DNA of 64,000 bases from Desulfovibrio fairfieldensis (lineage in GTDB: Bacteria > Desulfobacterota > Desulfovibrionia > Desulfovibrionales > Desulfovibrionaceae). Below are positions 27,484-36,365 of this stretch, in pieces. Under the pieces are notes generated by a model. That model saw nothing but the letters and a program-made list of their open reading frames with translations. It did no database searches and was not told the origin of the DNA. A program made the translations under genes and the position numbers. The stretch spans positions 565,001 to 629,000 of the forward strand of contig NZ_CP014229.1 of assembly GCF_001553605.1 (NCBI RefSeq), in the 5' to 3' direction. Positions within the stretch are counted from its first letter, which is position 1. Every line of letters begins with the position of its first letter.

Positions 27484-28284
27484 TCAGACGTTCAGGGCCG
27501 CCGCGTGATTGACCGGGCCGCAGCCCTTGCCGGGGCTGTAGCTCTTGCGCAGAGCGAGATTGAGAAATTCCTGGGCCTTGGTCACGGCCACCCGCAGGGG
27601 CAGGCCCTTGCCCAGACCCGTGGCGATGGCCGCTGAAAGCGTGCAACCCGTGCCGTGGTTGTTGGCGGTCTCCACCTTGGCCTGGGGCAGAGCCTTGGGC
27701 GCTTCGCCGGGCAGACAGAGGCAATCCGTGACCACAATGGAGCTGTCCATGTGGCCGCCCTTGATCAGCACGGCCCTGGCCCCCATGTGGAGCAGCTTTT
27801 CGCCCGCCGCGAAGGCGTCCTCCACGTCGGCGATGCTGAGGCCGGTCAACATTTCGGCCTCGGGCCGGTTGGGCGTGAGCAGATCGCAGCCGGGCAGGAT
27901 TTCTTCTTTCAGAGCCGTCACCGCGTCCTCCTGCAACAGGCGGCTGCCGCTCTGGCTTACGGACACGGGGTCCACCACCAGGGGAAAGGCGCGGCGGCGC
28001 AGAATGGGGCTGATGGCGTGGATGATGCCCGCGGAAAACAGCATGCCGGTTTTGGCCGCGGCCACGGGAAAGCCTGCCAGCACGGTTTCGAGTTCCAGAG
28101 CCACGAATTCGGGCTCCGGCGCCTGGATGCCCGTGACGCCCAGGCCGTTCTGGGCCGTCAGGGCGGTGATGACGCTCATGCCGTAGCCGCCCAAGGCCAT
28201 GATGGTTTTCAGGTCGGCCTGGATGCCCGCGCCGCCGCCGGAGTCGGAACCGGCAATGGTCAGAATGTTAGGGGGGGTCGGCAT
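27484..28284 (-). CDS. thiD: hydroxymethylpyrimidine/phosphomethylpyrimidine kinase ThiD
   Basis: 266 aa. GGGAGTGCGT precedes the start at 28282-28284. Phosphorylates HMP and HMP-P for thiamine synthesis. Motifs: [21 protein letters not shown] at the N-terminus (substrate and phosphate binding), [35 protein letters not shown], and the anion-hole [14 protein letters not shown] (catalytic Cys about residue 215). Full length, all motifs intact. No TPP riboswitch was recognised upstream. Lies 99 nt ahead of fliJ on the same strand. Confidence 0.95.
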   Translation of the reverse strand: MPTPPNILTIAGSDSGGGAGIQADLKTIMALGGYGMSVITALTAQNGLGVTGIQAPEPEFVALELETVLAGFPVAAAKTGMLFSAGIIHAISPILRRRAFPLVVDPVSVSQSGSRLLQEDAVTALKEEILPGCDLLTPNRPEAEMLTGLSIADVEDAFAAGEKLLHMGARAVLIKGGHMDSSIVVTDCLCLPGEAPKALPQAKVETANNHGTGCTLSAAIATGLGKGLPLRVAVTKAQEFLNLALRKSYSPGKGCGPVNHAAALNV

Positions 28285-28334
28285 ACGCACTCCCGTTTCG
28301 GGTTGCAGATGTGATTGCGCCGTTTCCGGCGCTG

Positions 28335-28365
28335 AAAAAAAGGGCAGGGCGTCACAGCCCTGCCC
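28335..28365 (-). terminator. terminator on the minus strand, upstream of thiD
   Basis: GGGCAGGGC / GCCCTGCCC (28342-28350 and 28357-28365); reading the minus strand the stem is followed by a run of seven T. It would stop transcription coming from cstA, about 420 nt upstream, before thiD. Confidence 0.7.
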
Positions 28366-28394
28366 GGAGAGCGTTGACAGCGTCAACGCGACCA

Positions 28395-28558
28395 AAAATC
28401 AGGAGCAGGCCACGGCTTTGCCGTGCCGTTAGTTGCCCGAAGGGTGCCCGGCCGTGCCGGGCATTTCCCTTGATTTTTGCGCCTTACCGCCCGGCAAGTT
28501 TTTTTGAAACCGAGCCGATGGCGGAGCAAACACCGCGTAAGCGGAGTTTGTCATCAGT
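28395..28558. repeat. dispersed repeat family B, copy 1
   Basis: Shares an ordered set of blocks with 44207-44327 and, more loosely, 60824-60940: AAAATCAGGAGCAGG, GGCTTTGCCGTGCCGTTA, a TGATTTTTGCG(C/T) block, and GATGGCGGAGCAAACACCGC...GCGGAGTTTG. Non-coding; internal hairpins such as CACGGC-TTT-GCCGTG. Confidence 0.7.
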
Positions 28559-28634
28559 TGATCAATGCGTCCTGTCCGGAGGAATCTTTATAGCCCGCGC
28601 CGGACGGGCGCGCAATACGCGGCTGGACCGCCGG

Positions 28635-28756
28635 GAGCCGTTTCTAAATTGCCTTTTCGCCCTTTGTCTGCGTCCGGTTTGCCCCGTGCGAAGGTCGGGT
28701 TTGAATAAGCCCTTTCGCGGCAGAGAACGAAAATCCTTGATGTGGAAACAGCCCCC
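28635..28756. repeat. family C element, copy 2 (degenerate)
   Basis: Starts AGCCGTTTCTAAATTGCCTT and ends GTGGAAACAGCCCCC, matching the reverse complement and direct ends of the long inverted repeat at 21755-21903. The middle is diverged. Lies just after a family B copy. Confidence 0.55.
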
Positions 28757-28780
28757 GGGGCATTTCAACGCTGATCCGCT

Positions 28781-30217
28781 CTAGACGTTTTCAGGCGCGC
28801 CGTCCACGGTGCGGCGACCCAGCACCATAAAGGCCACAAAAGCCACGATGGCGGCGGCCACGCCGATGATGTTGGAGATGTCGATGCCCATGCCGAAGCC
28901 CATGGAAGGCTCAAAGCAGATATACGAGACGCAGACCGCGGTCATGAACACGGCGGGTATGGTGCAGATCCAGTGGCAGCGGTCCCGACGGACAAGGTAG
29001 GCCGCCCCGGCCCAGAGCACGATTGTCGCCAGGGACTGGTTGGCCCAGCCGAAGTAGCGCCAGATGATGTTGAAGTCCACCTGCGACAGGATAATGCCGA
29101 TCACGAACATGGGCACGGCGATGAGCAGGCGCGGGGAAATGGCCTTCTGGGAATAGTTAAAGGTTTCGGCGATGGTCAGACGCGCGGCGCGGAAGGCCGT
29201 GTCGCCCGAGGTGATGGGCAGCACCACCACGCCCAGGATGGCCAGGATGCCGCCCACGGTGCCCATCAGGGCGAAGGAGGATTCCGTCACCACGTTGCCG
29301 GGACCACCGGCGGCCAAGGCAGCGGCCAGAGCTTCGGGGCCGTGGTAGAAGCTCATGCCCACGGTGGCCCAGACCAGGCCGATAAAGCCTTCGGCCACCA
29401 TGCTGCCGTAAAACACGGGCTTGCCCAGCTTTTCATTGGCCATGCAGCGGGCCATGAGCGGAGACTGGGTGGCATGGAAGCCGGACAGCGCGCCGCAGGC
29501 AATGGTGATGAACACCAGCGGGAAGATGGGCAGGCCCTTGGGATTCTGGTTGGCCCACTGGGCGGAATTGTAAAATTCCGTGCCGCTGACGAACATCATC
29601 ACGGTGATGCCCACGGCCATGAAGATCAGGATGGCCCCGAAAATGGGATAGAAGCGGCCGATGATCTTGTCGATGGGCATAATGGTCGCCAAGAAGTAAT
29701 AGGCGAAGATCACGCAGACCCAGAAGGTGAGGTTCAGGGCGGAGGGGGTCAGCTTGGCCAGCAGGGCGGCCGGGGCGGCCACGAAGACCACGCCCACCAG
29801 GATGAGCAGCACCACGGCGAAGACGCGCATGATCTGTTTGGCGGCGCTGCCCAGGTTGTAGCCCACGAAGGTGGGCACGTTGGCCCCGCCGTAACGGATG
29901 GAAAGCATGCCCGACATATAGTCATGCACCGCGCCGGCGAAGATGGTGCCGATCACGATCCAGAGCAGGGCCGAAGGGCCCCACAGCGCGCCCAGAATGG
30001 GGCCGAACACCGGGCCCACGCCCGCGATGTTCAGCAACTGGACCAGCCAGACTTTCCAGACCGGCATTTCCACGTAGTCCACGCCGTCGGCATGGGTCTG
30101 GGCCGGGGTGGCGCGGCTCGGCTGCACGCCGAAGACTCTGGTGACAATGCCCCCGTAGATGATGTAGCCGACAATCAGCGCGGCCACAGCCAGAAGAAAA
30201 TAGACGTAGTTTGGCAT
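28781..30217 (-). CDS. carbon starvation protein CstA family transporter (short form)
   Basis: 478 aa, compared with about 700 for Escherichia coli CstA. GAGGGAGTT precedes the start at 30215-30217. Polytopic inner-membrane protein with about 12 hydrophobic segments. Signatures: VQLLNIAGVGPVFGPILGAL, GTIFAGAVHDYMSGMLSIRY, FHATQSPLMARCMANE. The family imports peptides or pyruvate by secondary transport; which one applies here is unknown. Repeat families B and C lie between this gene and the first clear terminator downstream. Confidence 0.88.
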   Translation of the reverse strand: MPNYVYFLLAVAALIVGYIIYGGIVTRVFGVQPSRATPAQTHADGVDYVEMPVWKVWLVQLLNIAGVGPVFGPILGALWGPSALLWIVIGTIFAGAVHDYMSGMLSIRYGGANVPTFVGYNLGSAAKQIMRVFAVVLLILVGVVFVAAPAALLAKLTPSALNLTFWVCVIFAYYFLATIMPIDKIIGRFYPIFGAILIFMAVGITVMMFVSGTEFYNSAQWANQNPKGLPIFPLVFITIACGALSGFHATQSPLMARCMANEKLGKPVFYGSMVAEGFIGLVWATVGMSFYHGPEALAAALAAGGPGNVVTESSFALMGTVGGILAILGVVVLPITSGDTAFRAARLTIAETFNYSQKAISPRLLIAVPMFVIGIILSQVDFNIIWRYFGWANQSLATIVLWAGAAYLVRRDRCHWICTIPAVFMTAVCVSYICFEPSMGFGMGIDISNIIGVAAAIVAFVAFMVLGRRTVDGAPENV

Positions 30218-30603
30218 AACTCCCTCTGTATGCAAAAATGAATGAGACACCCGAAAAAAACACCCGGCCATCGCGCGGATGCGTGATGGTATTGCCTCTC
30301 AAGTAACCATATGGCGTCCGTGCGTCAATACAAAGCGGGACCGGGAGTAAAAAGAAAAGTCTTGTCCGGCGCGGCCGGACGGGCCCCCCGAGGGGCGTCG
30401 CCGGTTTTTGCCGAAAGCCTCGGTTGCCGGGCCGGACAGAGGACGGGCGGGAGAATGCGTTTTCCTCAATATCTGAAATTAGATATTTCATGCGGCCGGA
30501 GCTTCAAGACAATGTCTAGAAAAAGTATTCACACCCGAAAAAAGCAATGATACCATGAAAACAGGGGAAAAGCGCTGCCGGAAGCGGCGGGCCGCGCCCC
30601 GTG

Positions 30604-30712
30604 CTTCCAATTTCAGATAAAAATTCAAGTACGTTTTATCTGCCATTGGAAGGCGCGACTGCGTTCGCGCTCCAGCCGACAGGTAAAAACGGCATGGGCG
30701 CAGTTTTTACCT
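30604..30712. repeat. two adjacent hairpins in a 500-nt intergenic region
   Basis: Stem 1: CTTCCAATTTCAGATAAAA (30604-30622) with TTTTATCTGCCATTGGAAG (30634-30652), two-base mismatch only. Stem 2: AGGTAAAAAC (30681-30690) with GTTTTTACCT (30703-30712). They sit between cstA and the next gene (30218-30736), a stretch with no coding region seen; the promoters of both divergent genes must lie here. Stem 2 ends 24 nt before the ATG at 30737 and could influence its translation. Confidence 0.6.
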
Positions 30713-30736
30713 GGAAATGGTCATGAGGAGATCTGC

Positions 30737-32149
30737 ATGAAATTGGAAAAGAAAACGCCCGAGGTTCCCGACATCATGAACCTCCCCAAACCCCGTCCCG
30801 GCAAGGGCGCGGGGCGCAAAGCCGGGCTGCTGGCCCTGGTGGCGGTGCTGGCCGTGGGCGGCGCGGCCTTCTGGCTGACCCGCGACCCCTCCACCCGCGA
30901 TCAGTGGCGGGAACAGGCCGCCGGCGTCATTGACAATGCCACCAGCGGCACGCCCCTGGCAGGGGTGGGCGATCTGCTGCGCGACGCTCCGCCGCCTCCG
31001 CCGAGCGCGGTGACCAATCCGAGCACCGCTCCGGGCACTCTGGCCGGGCGGAACGTGCAGGGCACGGTGCCCGCGCCGGTGGACACCAGCCTGCCGCCGG
31101 GACAGAGCGGGCTCGCCGGAAGCGGCGGAGCGCCGGGCATGGCAGGACAGGAGGCTGTGCAGCCCGTGGCTCCCAAGGTCACGGCGGACAGCAAGGTCCG
31201 TCCGGACTTTGTGGAGGATCTGGCCGCCTATCTGGTTTCCCGCTACAAACCCGGCCCGCGCGGCGGTTCGCTGGCGGTCAGCGTGCAGAGCGTCAACCAG
31301 CGCTACGGCGTCAAGCTGGCCGGGCAGGTCGAAGGGGGCCGGGCGGGCCTTCTGCGCTACGCCTTCCATCCCACCATGCTCCAGAGCCTGTACGCGCTCT
31401 ATGTGGACCGCTTCATGGCGGCTCTGGACCGCGAGGCGGCGGCCAAATCCCTGTCGCCGGAGCAGAACCGGGAGATGCACATGGCTCTGGCGGGCCGCTT
31501 CGTGATGCTGGCCGGCGCGCTGGAGGGCGTGGCCTCGGTGCCGGATCTGGGCAAGCGGATCAAGGGCCTGGAGCAGATTTCCCAGAACGTGGTGGACATC
31601 AATTCCCAGATGACGGCCGCGGTCTTTGATCTGGACCAGTTGCGCGAAAACAAGGCCTCCCAGCCCGAGATCGCCACGACGCAACTGCGGGTGGACGGTT
31701 TGAGCGCCCGCTACCGGCGCGCTCTTGAAGAGCGGGCGGCGGCGCAGCGCGCTCTGGTGGCGGCCATTCGCAAGGGCGGCGGACAGGCTCTGGACGACGA
31801 CTCCCTGCTGTTTGTGGCCTATTGGGTGGACCGGCGTTTGCGGGAAGGGCCGCAGGCTCCGGCTTCGGTGCAGAGCGCCGCCGCCGTGCTGCGGGATCTG
31901 GCCCGGCGTTGCGCTCAGGCCGGTGCCGCCGCGCCCGCCAATCGGGACAATCCGGCCGCGCAACCGGCTCTGTCCGCCCCGGCGGCCCCGGCCCGGAATA
32001 CCGCGCCCCAAACCACAGCGCCTCAAAATACGCTGCCCCGGAATACACAGCCGCAGGCCGGTACAAGGCTTCCGGCGGCCCCGGCTCCCGCGCCCGCACA
32101 GTCCTTGGCCGTGCCCGCGCCTGTTCAGGTGGGCGGCCAGGGCCGGTGA
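30737..32149 (+). CDS. hypothetical membrane-anchored protein, Pro/Ala-rich ends
   Basis: 470 aa; GAGGAG lies 8-13 nt before the ATG. Short cytoplasmic N-terminus, one transmembrane segment (AGLLALVAVLAVGGAAFWL, residues about 28-46), then a Pro/Gly-rich linker, a helical domain (VEDLAAYLVSRYKPGPRGGS to about residue 390) and a low-complexity C-terminal tail (PRNTAPQTTAPQNTLPRNTQ type repeats). I do not recognise the domain. The stop overlaps the GTG of cobU (GTGA), so the two are translationally coupled. Confidence 0.6.
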   Translation: MKLEKKTPEVPDIMNLPKPRPGKGAGRKAGLLALVAVLAVGGAAFWLTRDPSTRDQWREQAAGVIDNATSGTPLAGVGDLLRDAPPPPPSAVTNPSTAPGTLAGRNVQGTVPAPVDTSLPPGQSGLAGSGGAPGMAGQEAVQPVAPKVTADSKVRPDFVEDLAAYLVSRYKPGPRGGSLAVSVQSVNQRYGVKLAGQVEGGRAGLLRYAFHPTMLQSLYALYVDRFMAALDREAAAKSLSPEQNREMHMALAGRFVMLAGALEGVASVPDLGKRIKGLEQISQNVVDINSQMTAAVFDLDQLRENKASQPEIATTQLRVDGLSARYRRALEERAAAQRALVAAIRKGGGQALDDDSLLFVAYWVDRRLREGPQAPASVQSAAAVLRDLARRCAQAGAAAPANRDNPAAQPALSAPAAPARNTAPQTTAPQNTLPRNTQPQAGTRLPAAPAPAPAQSLAVPAPVQVGGQGR

Positions 32150-32715
32150 ACGCGCCGTTGCTTCTTTTTGTGGGCGGCACGCGCAGCGGCAAAAGCGGAC
32201 TGGCCCAGCGCTGGGCCGAGGCGCAGTCTCCCCGGCGTCTTTTTCTGGCGACCTGCCGGGTGGAGGATGCCGAAATGGCGGCCCGCGTGGCTCGGCATCA
32301 GGCCGCGCGCGGCGCGGGCTGGCACTGCGTGGAGGAGCCTCTGGACCCTTTGGCCGTGTTGGGCGGCTGCTCGGCCGGAAGCGCTTTTGGCGGGGCCGGA
32401 GTGGTTCTGCTGGATTGCGTGAGCCTCTGGATTGCCAATCTGCTGGCCGCCGGTCTGACGCCTGAGGCGGTTCAGGCGCGGGTGGCGGCCCTGGCCGCCG
32501 GCCTGGCTGAAAATGGATGCCGCGCCCGGCCCGTGGCCCTGGTCAGTGCGGAAACCGGCCTGGGCATTGTGCCGCCTACGCCCCTGGGGCGCTTGTACCG
32601 GGATGTGCTGGGTCTTGCCAATCAGACGCTGGCAAGGGCCTGCACCCATGTGATTTTTGTCAGTTGCGGGCTGCCCCTGGCGCTCAAAGGCCCGTTGCCG
32701 GAGGGCATATGCTGA
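32146..32715 (+). CDS. cobU: adenosylcobinamide kinase / adenosylcobinamide-phosphate guanylyltransferase CobU
   Basis: 189 aa, GTG start at 32146 overlapping the upstream stop. P-loop GGTRSGKS at residues 10-17; RVARHQAARGAGWHCVEEP carries the His that is guanylylated in CobU, and LLDCVSLWIANLL follows. VSAETGLGIVPPTPLGRLYRD matches the conserved VSNEVGxGIVP segment with Asn replaced by Ala. Acts in the nucleotide-loop assembly of cobalamin. It stands alone here; no other cob gene is near. The next gene starts inside its last codons (ATGCTGA). Confidence 0.9.
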   Translation: MNAPLLLFVGGTRSGKSGLAQRWAEAQSPRRLFLATCRVEDAEMAARVARHQAARGAGWHCVEEPLDPLAVLGGCSAGSAFGGAGVVLLDCVSLWIANLLAAGLTPEAVQARVAALAAGLAENGCRARPVALVSAETGLGIVPPTPLGRLYRDVLGLANQTLARACTHVIFVSCGLPLALKGPLPEGIC

Positions 32716-33392
32716 TTCCTGCTTCGTGCCGCAGGCTGGGCCTGCTCCCTTATATATTCTGTTGCCTGTTCTTGGGCTTGGGCCTCTTTTCGATGCTGTC
32801 GCCCTCATCGGCGCGGGCCGCGAATACGGCTGACCCGCGCCAATGCCTGGTGGAGGTGGGACAAGCCATTGACGCGGCGGATGCCGCCACCTTTGAACGC
32901 CTGGTGGATGTGGACGCCATTCTGGGCGCGGCCCTGACCCTTTTTCTGCGCGATGTGCAAAAGCCGGAGGTGGCTGATCAACTGCCGCCCCTGCTGGCCG
33001 TGATGTTTTCCCAGGCCGCCTCCGGGGACGCCGGGGGAAACAAACTGCGCGATCTGCTGTTCAGCGAGGCCCGTGCCTTTGTGATCAACGGCGTGTCCTC
33101 CGGGGCTTTTGCAGGACGCGCGCCCAGCGGCGGGAGCGCCCAAGGGATGCTGGCCCCGCTTTTTGCCGACGCCTCCACGGGCCGCAAGGAAATCCGGCGG
33201 ATCGGCCAGGCCAAGCCCGACGGCCACGGCTGGCTGGTGCCTTTTGTGGTGCATGACGCGGGCAACGCTGAAAGCTATCCGGTGCTCGGGCGGCTTAGTC
33301 CGGTGGAAAACGGCTTCCGCCTGACTTCCGTGGAGAACCTGGAAGAGCTGCTGGGCCGCGTGCGCGCCGAAAGCCTGAATCTGAGCCAATAG
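32709..33392 (+). CDS. hypothetical exported protein
   Basis: 227 aa. The ATG at 32709 overlaps the cobU stop, with GGAGG just upstream (about 32698-32703). The N-terminus is a signal peptide (ILFGLGLFSMLSPSSARA-type, cleavage after about residue 37, ARAANTA). The mature part is a small alpha/beta domain (VEVGQAIDAADAATFERLVD, VFVINGVSS...). I do not recognise a named family; the layout resembles periplasmic proteins of unknown function in this genus. Last gene of the coupled trio around cobU. Confidence 0.6.
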   Translation: MLIPASCRRLGLLPYIFCCLFLGLGLFSMLSPSSARAANTADPRQCLVEVGQAIDAADAATFERLVDVDAILGAALTLFLRDVQKPEVADQLPPLLAVMFSQAASGDAGGNKLRDLLFSEARAFVINGVSSGAFAGRAPSGGSAQGMLAPLFADASTGRKEIRRIGQAKPDGHGWLVPFVVHDAGNAESYPVLGRLSPVENGFRLTSVENLEELLGRVRAESLNLSQ

Positions 33393-33518
33393 AGCGTTTT
33401 GATATTGAAAATATCTCAGCGCTCGGTGCGGATTTTCTGTGAAAATCCGCACCGCGAAATTATCGCAAGGCGAATTTACTTCGCCGTTAAGCGATAATTT
33501 CAAGCGCAAAATGCTCTA
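33390..33518. repeat. nested palindromic intergenic element
   Basis: Outer arms TAGAGCGTTTTG / CAAAATGCTCTA, enclosing GGTGCGGATTTTC-TGT-GAAAATCCGCACC (perfect), GAAATTATCGC / GCGATAATTTC, and GGCGAA..TTCGCC. The left arm includes the stop codon of the preceding gene. It can fold as a branched RNA, or serve as a terminator for both flanking genes. The AGAGC..GCTCT ends recall those of family A. Confidence 0.75.
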
Positions 33519-33600
33519 ACAGGCGCGTCCGCCGGATTTGCAGGGCGCGGCGCCGGACCCGCGCCATTGCCTTGCGGGAATCGCGCGAAAGCGGGCGGCA

Positions 33601-34467
33601 TCAGATATCAATCTGCAACCAGGCGCGGGCCCCCCAGCCGATGAGGAAGGAAATGAGGGCCACGCTGAAGCTGATGGTCAGCATTTCCCGGAATCCGTGC
33701 AGAAAAGAGGATTTGCGCACCACGGAAACAAAATAGGTGAAGCCCAGAATAATCAGGGCGGCGATCAGCAGGCAGAAGGCCAGGGACACAAGCGGCGCGG
33801 AAAAGATGATATACGGGGCGAGCAGCAGGGCCACGGTAAAAAGGTAGGCCAGGCCGGTATACACGGCCGCTTTCAGCGGATGTTTCTCGCCGGAATCCGT
33901 TTTCTTGGAAAGATATTCAGAGGCCGCCATGGACAAGGTGGCGGCGACGCCGGTGATAAAACCGGCCAGGCCGATCATTTTGTTGTCGTTCAGCGCCAGA
34001 GTGAAACCGGCCAGCGCGCCTGTCAGTTCCACCAGGGCGTCATTGAGCCCCAGAACCATGGAGCTGATATAACTGAGGCCGTCCTCTTCAATCATGGCGG
34101 CCAGTTCCTCTTCATGCCGGCTTTCATCCTCAAGTATTTTCCGGGCAATGGGGAATTGCTCGGAAATCGCCTTGTATTCTTCAATGGCCTTGGCTTCTCC
34201 CGATTCCATCAGGTTGAGGACAAAGGTCAGGCCGAAAATTTTTGCCAGAAGCGTAAAAAACCAGACTCGGAACGCATTGAGTTTGGGGAGATTATCTAAA
34301 TAGGAAGCCCACTGGGCTTTGTGTTTTCTCTCGTCATGCGCAATGGCCTCCAGAATCTTGCGATTATGCTCAGATTTGGTTTTTTTCGCCAGGATCGCGT
34401 AAACCTCGGCGTCCAGAGCCTCATCGAGATAAAAGTTATGTACGTAACGTTTCATTTCCGGGGTCAT
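33601..34467 (-). CDS. ferritin-like / VIT1-CCC1 membrane iron-manganese transporter
   Basis: 288 aa. GTGGAG precedes the start at 34465-34467. Residues about 1-140 are a ferritin-like four-helix domain (DEALDAEVYAILAKKTKSEH, AIAHDERKHKAQW, LEDESRHEEELAA supply Glu/His ligands for a di-iron site). Residues about 145-288 are VIT1/CCC1-like with five hydrophobic segments (VLGLNDALVELTGALAGFT, ITGVAATLSMAASEYLSKK). This is the layout of membrane-bound ferritin MbfA, an iron exporter protecting from peroxide in other bacteria. Role here: iron or manganese efflux or storage, by family inference. Confidence 0.87.
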   Translation of the reverse strand: MTPEMKRYVHNFYLDEALDAEVYAILAKKTKSEHNRKILEAIAHDERKHKAQWASYLDNLPKLNAFRVWFFTLLAKIFGLTFVLNLMESGEAKAIEEYKAISEQFPIARKILEDESRHEEELAAMIEEDGLSYISSMVLGLNDALVELTGALAGFTLALNDNKMIGLAGFITGVAATLSMAASEYLSKKTDSGEKHPLKAAVYTGLAYLFTVALLLAPYIIFSAPLVSLAFCLLIAALIILGFTYFVSVVRKSSFLHGFREMLTISFSVALISFLIGWGARAWLQIDI

Positions 34468-34672
34468 AGTCAACTCCACAGTAAAAGTGCAATATAATGC
34501 AATGCGAGCCTGCAAAACAGGAAGCGCCGGCTTCATGTCCGGCGGTGGAAAGAATGTTTTCCGCATTGCGGCATGTCTGGTCCGCCCGCGCGGCAGGGAC
34601 AAGAGCGCGGGCCTGCAAAGCGGGCTTGTTTTTCCTGATATATCACGAAAATATCCCGCTTGGCGAGTTTCC

Positions 34673-35935
34673 CTAGAGGGCGTGGCGCTGAGTTGCTTTG
34701 TCCCTCCAGATCATGCGCATCCTGTCTATCAGCATGCAGCAGCCGCAGAGAGAGATGGTGACGGCGGTGGCGGTGAACACGCCGCGATACCCGTAGCCCG
34801 CGTGGATGACCAGGCCGCCCAGCAGCGGGCCCAGCATGCCGCTGGCGTCAAAGGTCGCCATCATTACATTGGAGTTGATGGAGCGGGTGGTGGGCGTGGA
34901 GCGGTCGTACACGGCGGCGGCCAGCAGGGGGTAGAGCAGGCCCAGGCCCAGGCCGTAGACGCAGGTGAGGGGAATGAAGGCCCAAAGCGGCCCCCAGGCC
35001 AGGCCCAGCATGCAGCAGGCCAGCACCGCGCAGCAGAGCGTGGTCACGCGGTAGCGGGGCAAGGTATCCAGGCGGTGGCTGCCGAACAGCCGGACCAGAA
35101 TGATGGTCACCGTGTAAATGGAGAAAAACCAGGCCGGTTGCGCGCCGGTGACCGAGCAGAGCCCCTTCATGAAGAAGATGGCCAGCACGGTCATGATGCT
35201 GAAGGTCAGACAGGCCATGTAGATGAAAAACAGGCCTGAATGGCTCACGGCCTGCCAGAGAGCCCGGCCTGAAAGGCTGCCCGCGCCTTGGGCGGGCATT
35301 TCCGGCGTCCGCAGGCGCGGGGCCAGGGGAATCAGCATGGCCAGGGCGGGCAGGCCAAGCACGGCGGTGAAGGCGAAGAGATGCGGTTCGCCGCCCAGAA
35401 TGGGCAGGATACGCTCGGACAGGGCCGGAATGATCGAATAGGGCAGCAGCATGGTCAGGGAGAACAGGGCAAAGCCCCTGGCGCTCTGGCCCGTGGGGAT
35501 GCAGCTGACCAGCACGGCCACCGTGCAGCTGGAATATACGGCCAGGGCAATGCCCTGGATGGTGCGCAGCAGCCAGATGATGCCGATGACATGCTCTCCC
35601 TGAACGTAGGGATAGGCCAGCAGGACGCAGCTGGAAACGATGATGGACAGCAGCATGGGCAGCAGCTTGCCGCGCTTGAGCAACAGCACGCTTGCCAGGG
35701 GACGGCAGAGCAGGACCATGGCGAAGAGGGAGGAAAGCAGCACGCCGCGCCAGTTGGGGGTGATGCTGAGACCTTCCAGCCATTGCTCGAAGCAGTAGAA
35801 CACGGCGATGTAGCTGTTGCTGCACATAGCCATGCAGAAGAGCAGGATAAAGTCGCGGCTTAAGAGTTTTTGCGGCGGTTCGGAAGGTTTGTCCCAACGC
35901 TTGGGCTGTTCTTGCGGTCCACTGAAGGGGGGCAT
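34673..35935 (-). CDS. major facilitator superfamily transporter
   Basis: 420 aa, about 12 predicted transmembrane segments. The start at 35933-35935 (MPPFSGPQEQ) is chosen because the longer frame adds a non-membrane Arg/Gly-rich leader. The MFS loop after helix 2 is degenerate (LCRPLASVLLLKRGKLLPML). TRSINSNVMMATFDASGMLGP and LGGLVIHAGYGYRGVF in the C-terminal half are reminiscent of drug or metabolite efflux MFS members. Substrate not evident. Single gene; the family A repeat lies directly upstream. Confidence 0.8.
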   Translation of the reverse strand: MPPFSGPQEQPKRWDKPSEPPQKLLSRDFILLFCMAMCSNSYIAVFYCFEQWLEGLSITPNWRGVLLSSLFAMVLLCRPLASVLLLKRGKLLPMLLSIIVSSCVLLAYPYVQGEHVIGIIWLLRTIQGIALAVYSSCTVAVLVSCIPTGQSARGFALFSLTMLLPYSIIPALSERILPILGGEPHLFAFTAVLGLPALAMLIPLAPRLRTPEMPAQGAGSLSGRALWQAVSHSGLFFIYMACLTFSIMTVLAIFFMKGLCSVTGAQPAWFFSIYTVTIILVRLFGSHRLDTLPRYRVTTLCCAVLACCMLGLAWGPLWAFIPLTCVYGLGLGLLYPLLAAAVYDRSTPTTRSINSNVMMATFDASGMLGPLLGGLVIHAGYGYRGVFTATAVTISLCGCCMLIDRMRMIWRDKATQRHAL

Positions 35936-36092
35936 GAGGGCCTCGTTTATCTTGGGCGTTGCCCACAACGGACGCGCGCCGTCGCGGAAGCCCGCGCACC
36001 CATGGAACGTCGCGCGCAGGCAACTGCCGCGCAACCTTTGAGAATGTCAATTTTCAAAGGAATCTGCTCCGGCAAAATCCGCTCTGAGAGCG

Positions 36093-36362
36093 GATTACCT
36101 TTGAAACGCTTTGCGTTTCAAAGGGTTCATTCCGCCAAAAAGCGCGGTTATCGCTGCTGTCGATCCCCGTATGGCCCCGTTGTCGCCAAACGGGGACAGC
36201 CCTTCGGGCTGCCTTCGGTCGCTTTTCCGGAATCCACGCCGCGTTGCTCTCGATGCCTGTACGCCCTTTGGGCTACAGGCACGGCCCTACGGGCCGCCCG
36301 TCGGGTCGGTCTTCGCGGCGCGCCTCACCGTGTTCGGCGTTAGAGCATTTCAAAGTTGAAAT
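36093..36362. repeat. dispersed repeat family A, copy 2 (~270 bp)
   Basis: Same orientation and nearly identical to 22767-23039. It is preceded by the palindrome CCGCTCTGAGAGCGG (36079-36093) and ends AGAGCATTTCAAAGTTGAAAT, three bases from the stop codon of the PEP-synthase-like gene. The same internal hairpins, including CAGCC-CTTCG-GGCTG, are present. In this copy the 3' hairpin is imperfect (..GAAATACGCT). Confidence 0.9.
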
Positions 36363-36365
36363 ACG

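Noticed and set aside
28285..28340. TPP riboswitch before thiD
   Set aside because: No conserved thi-box core was seen; only about 50 nt lie between the terminator hairpin and the start codon.
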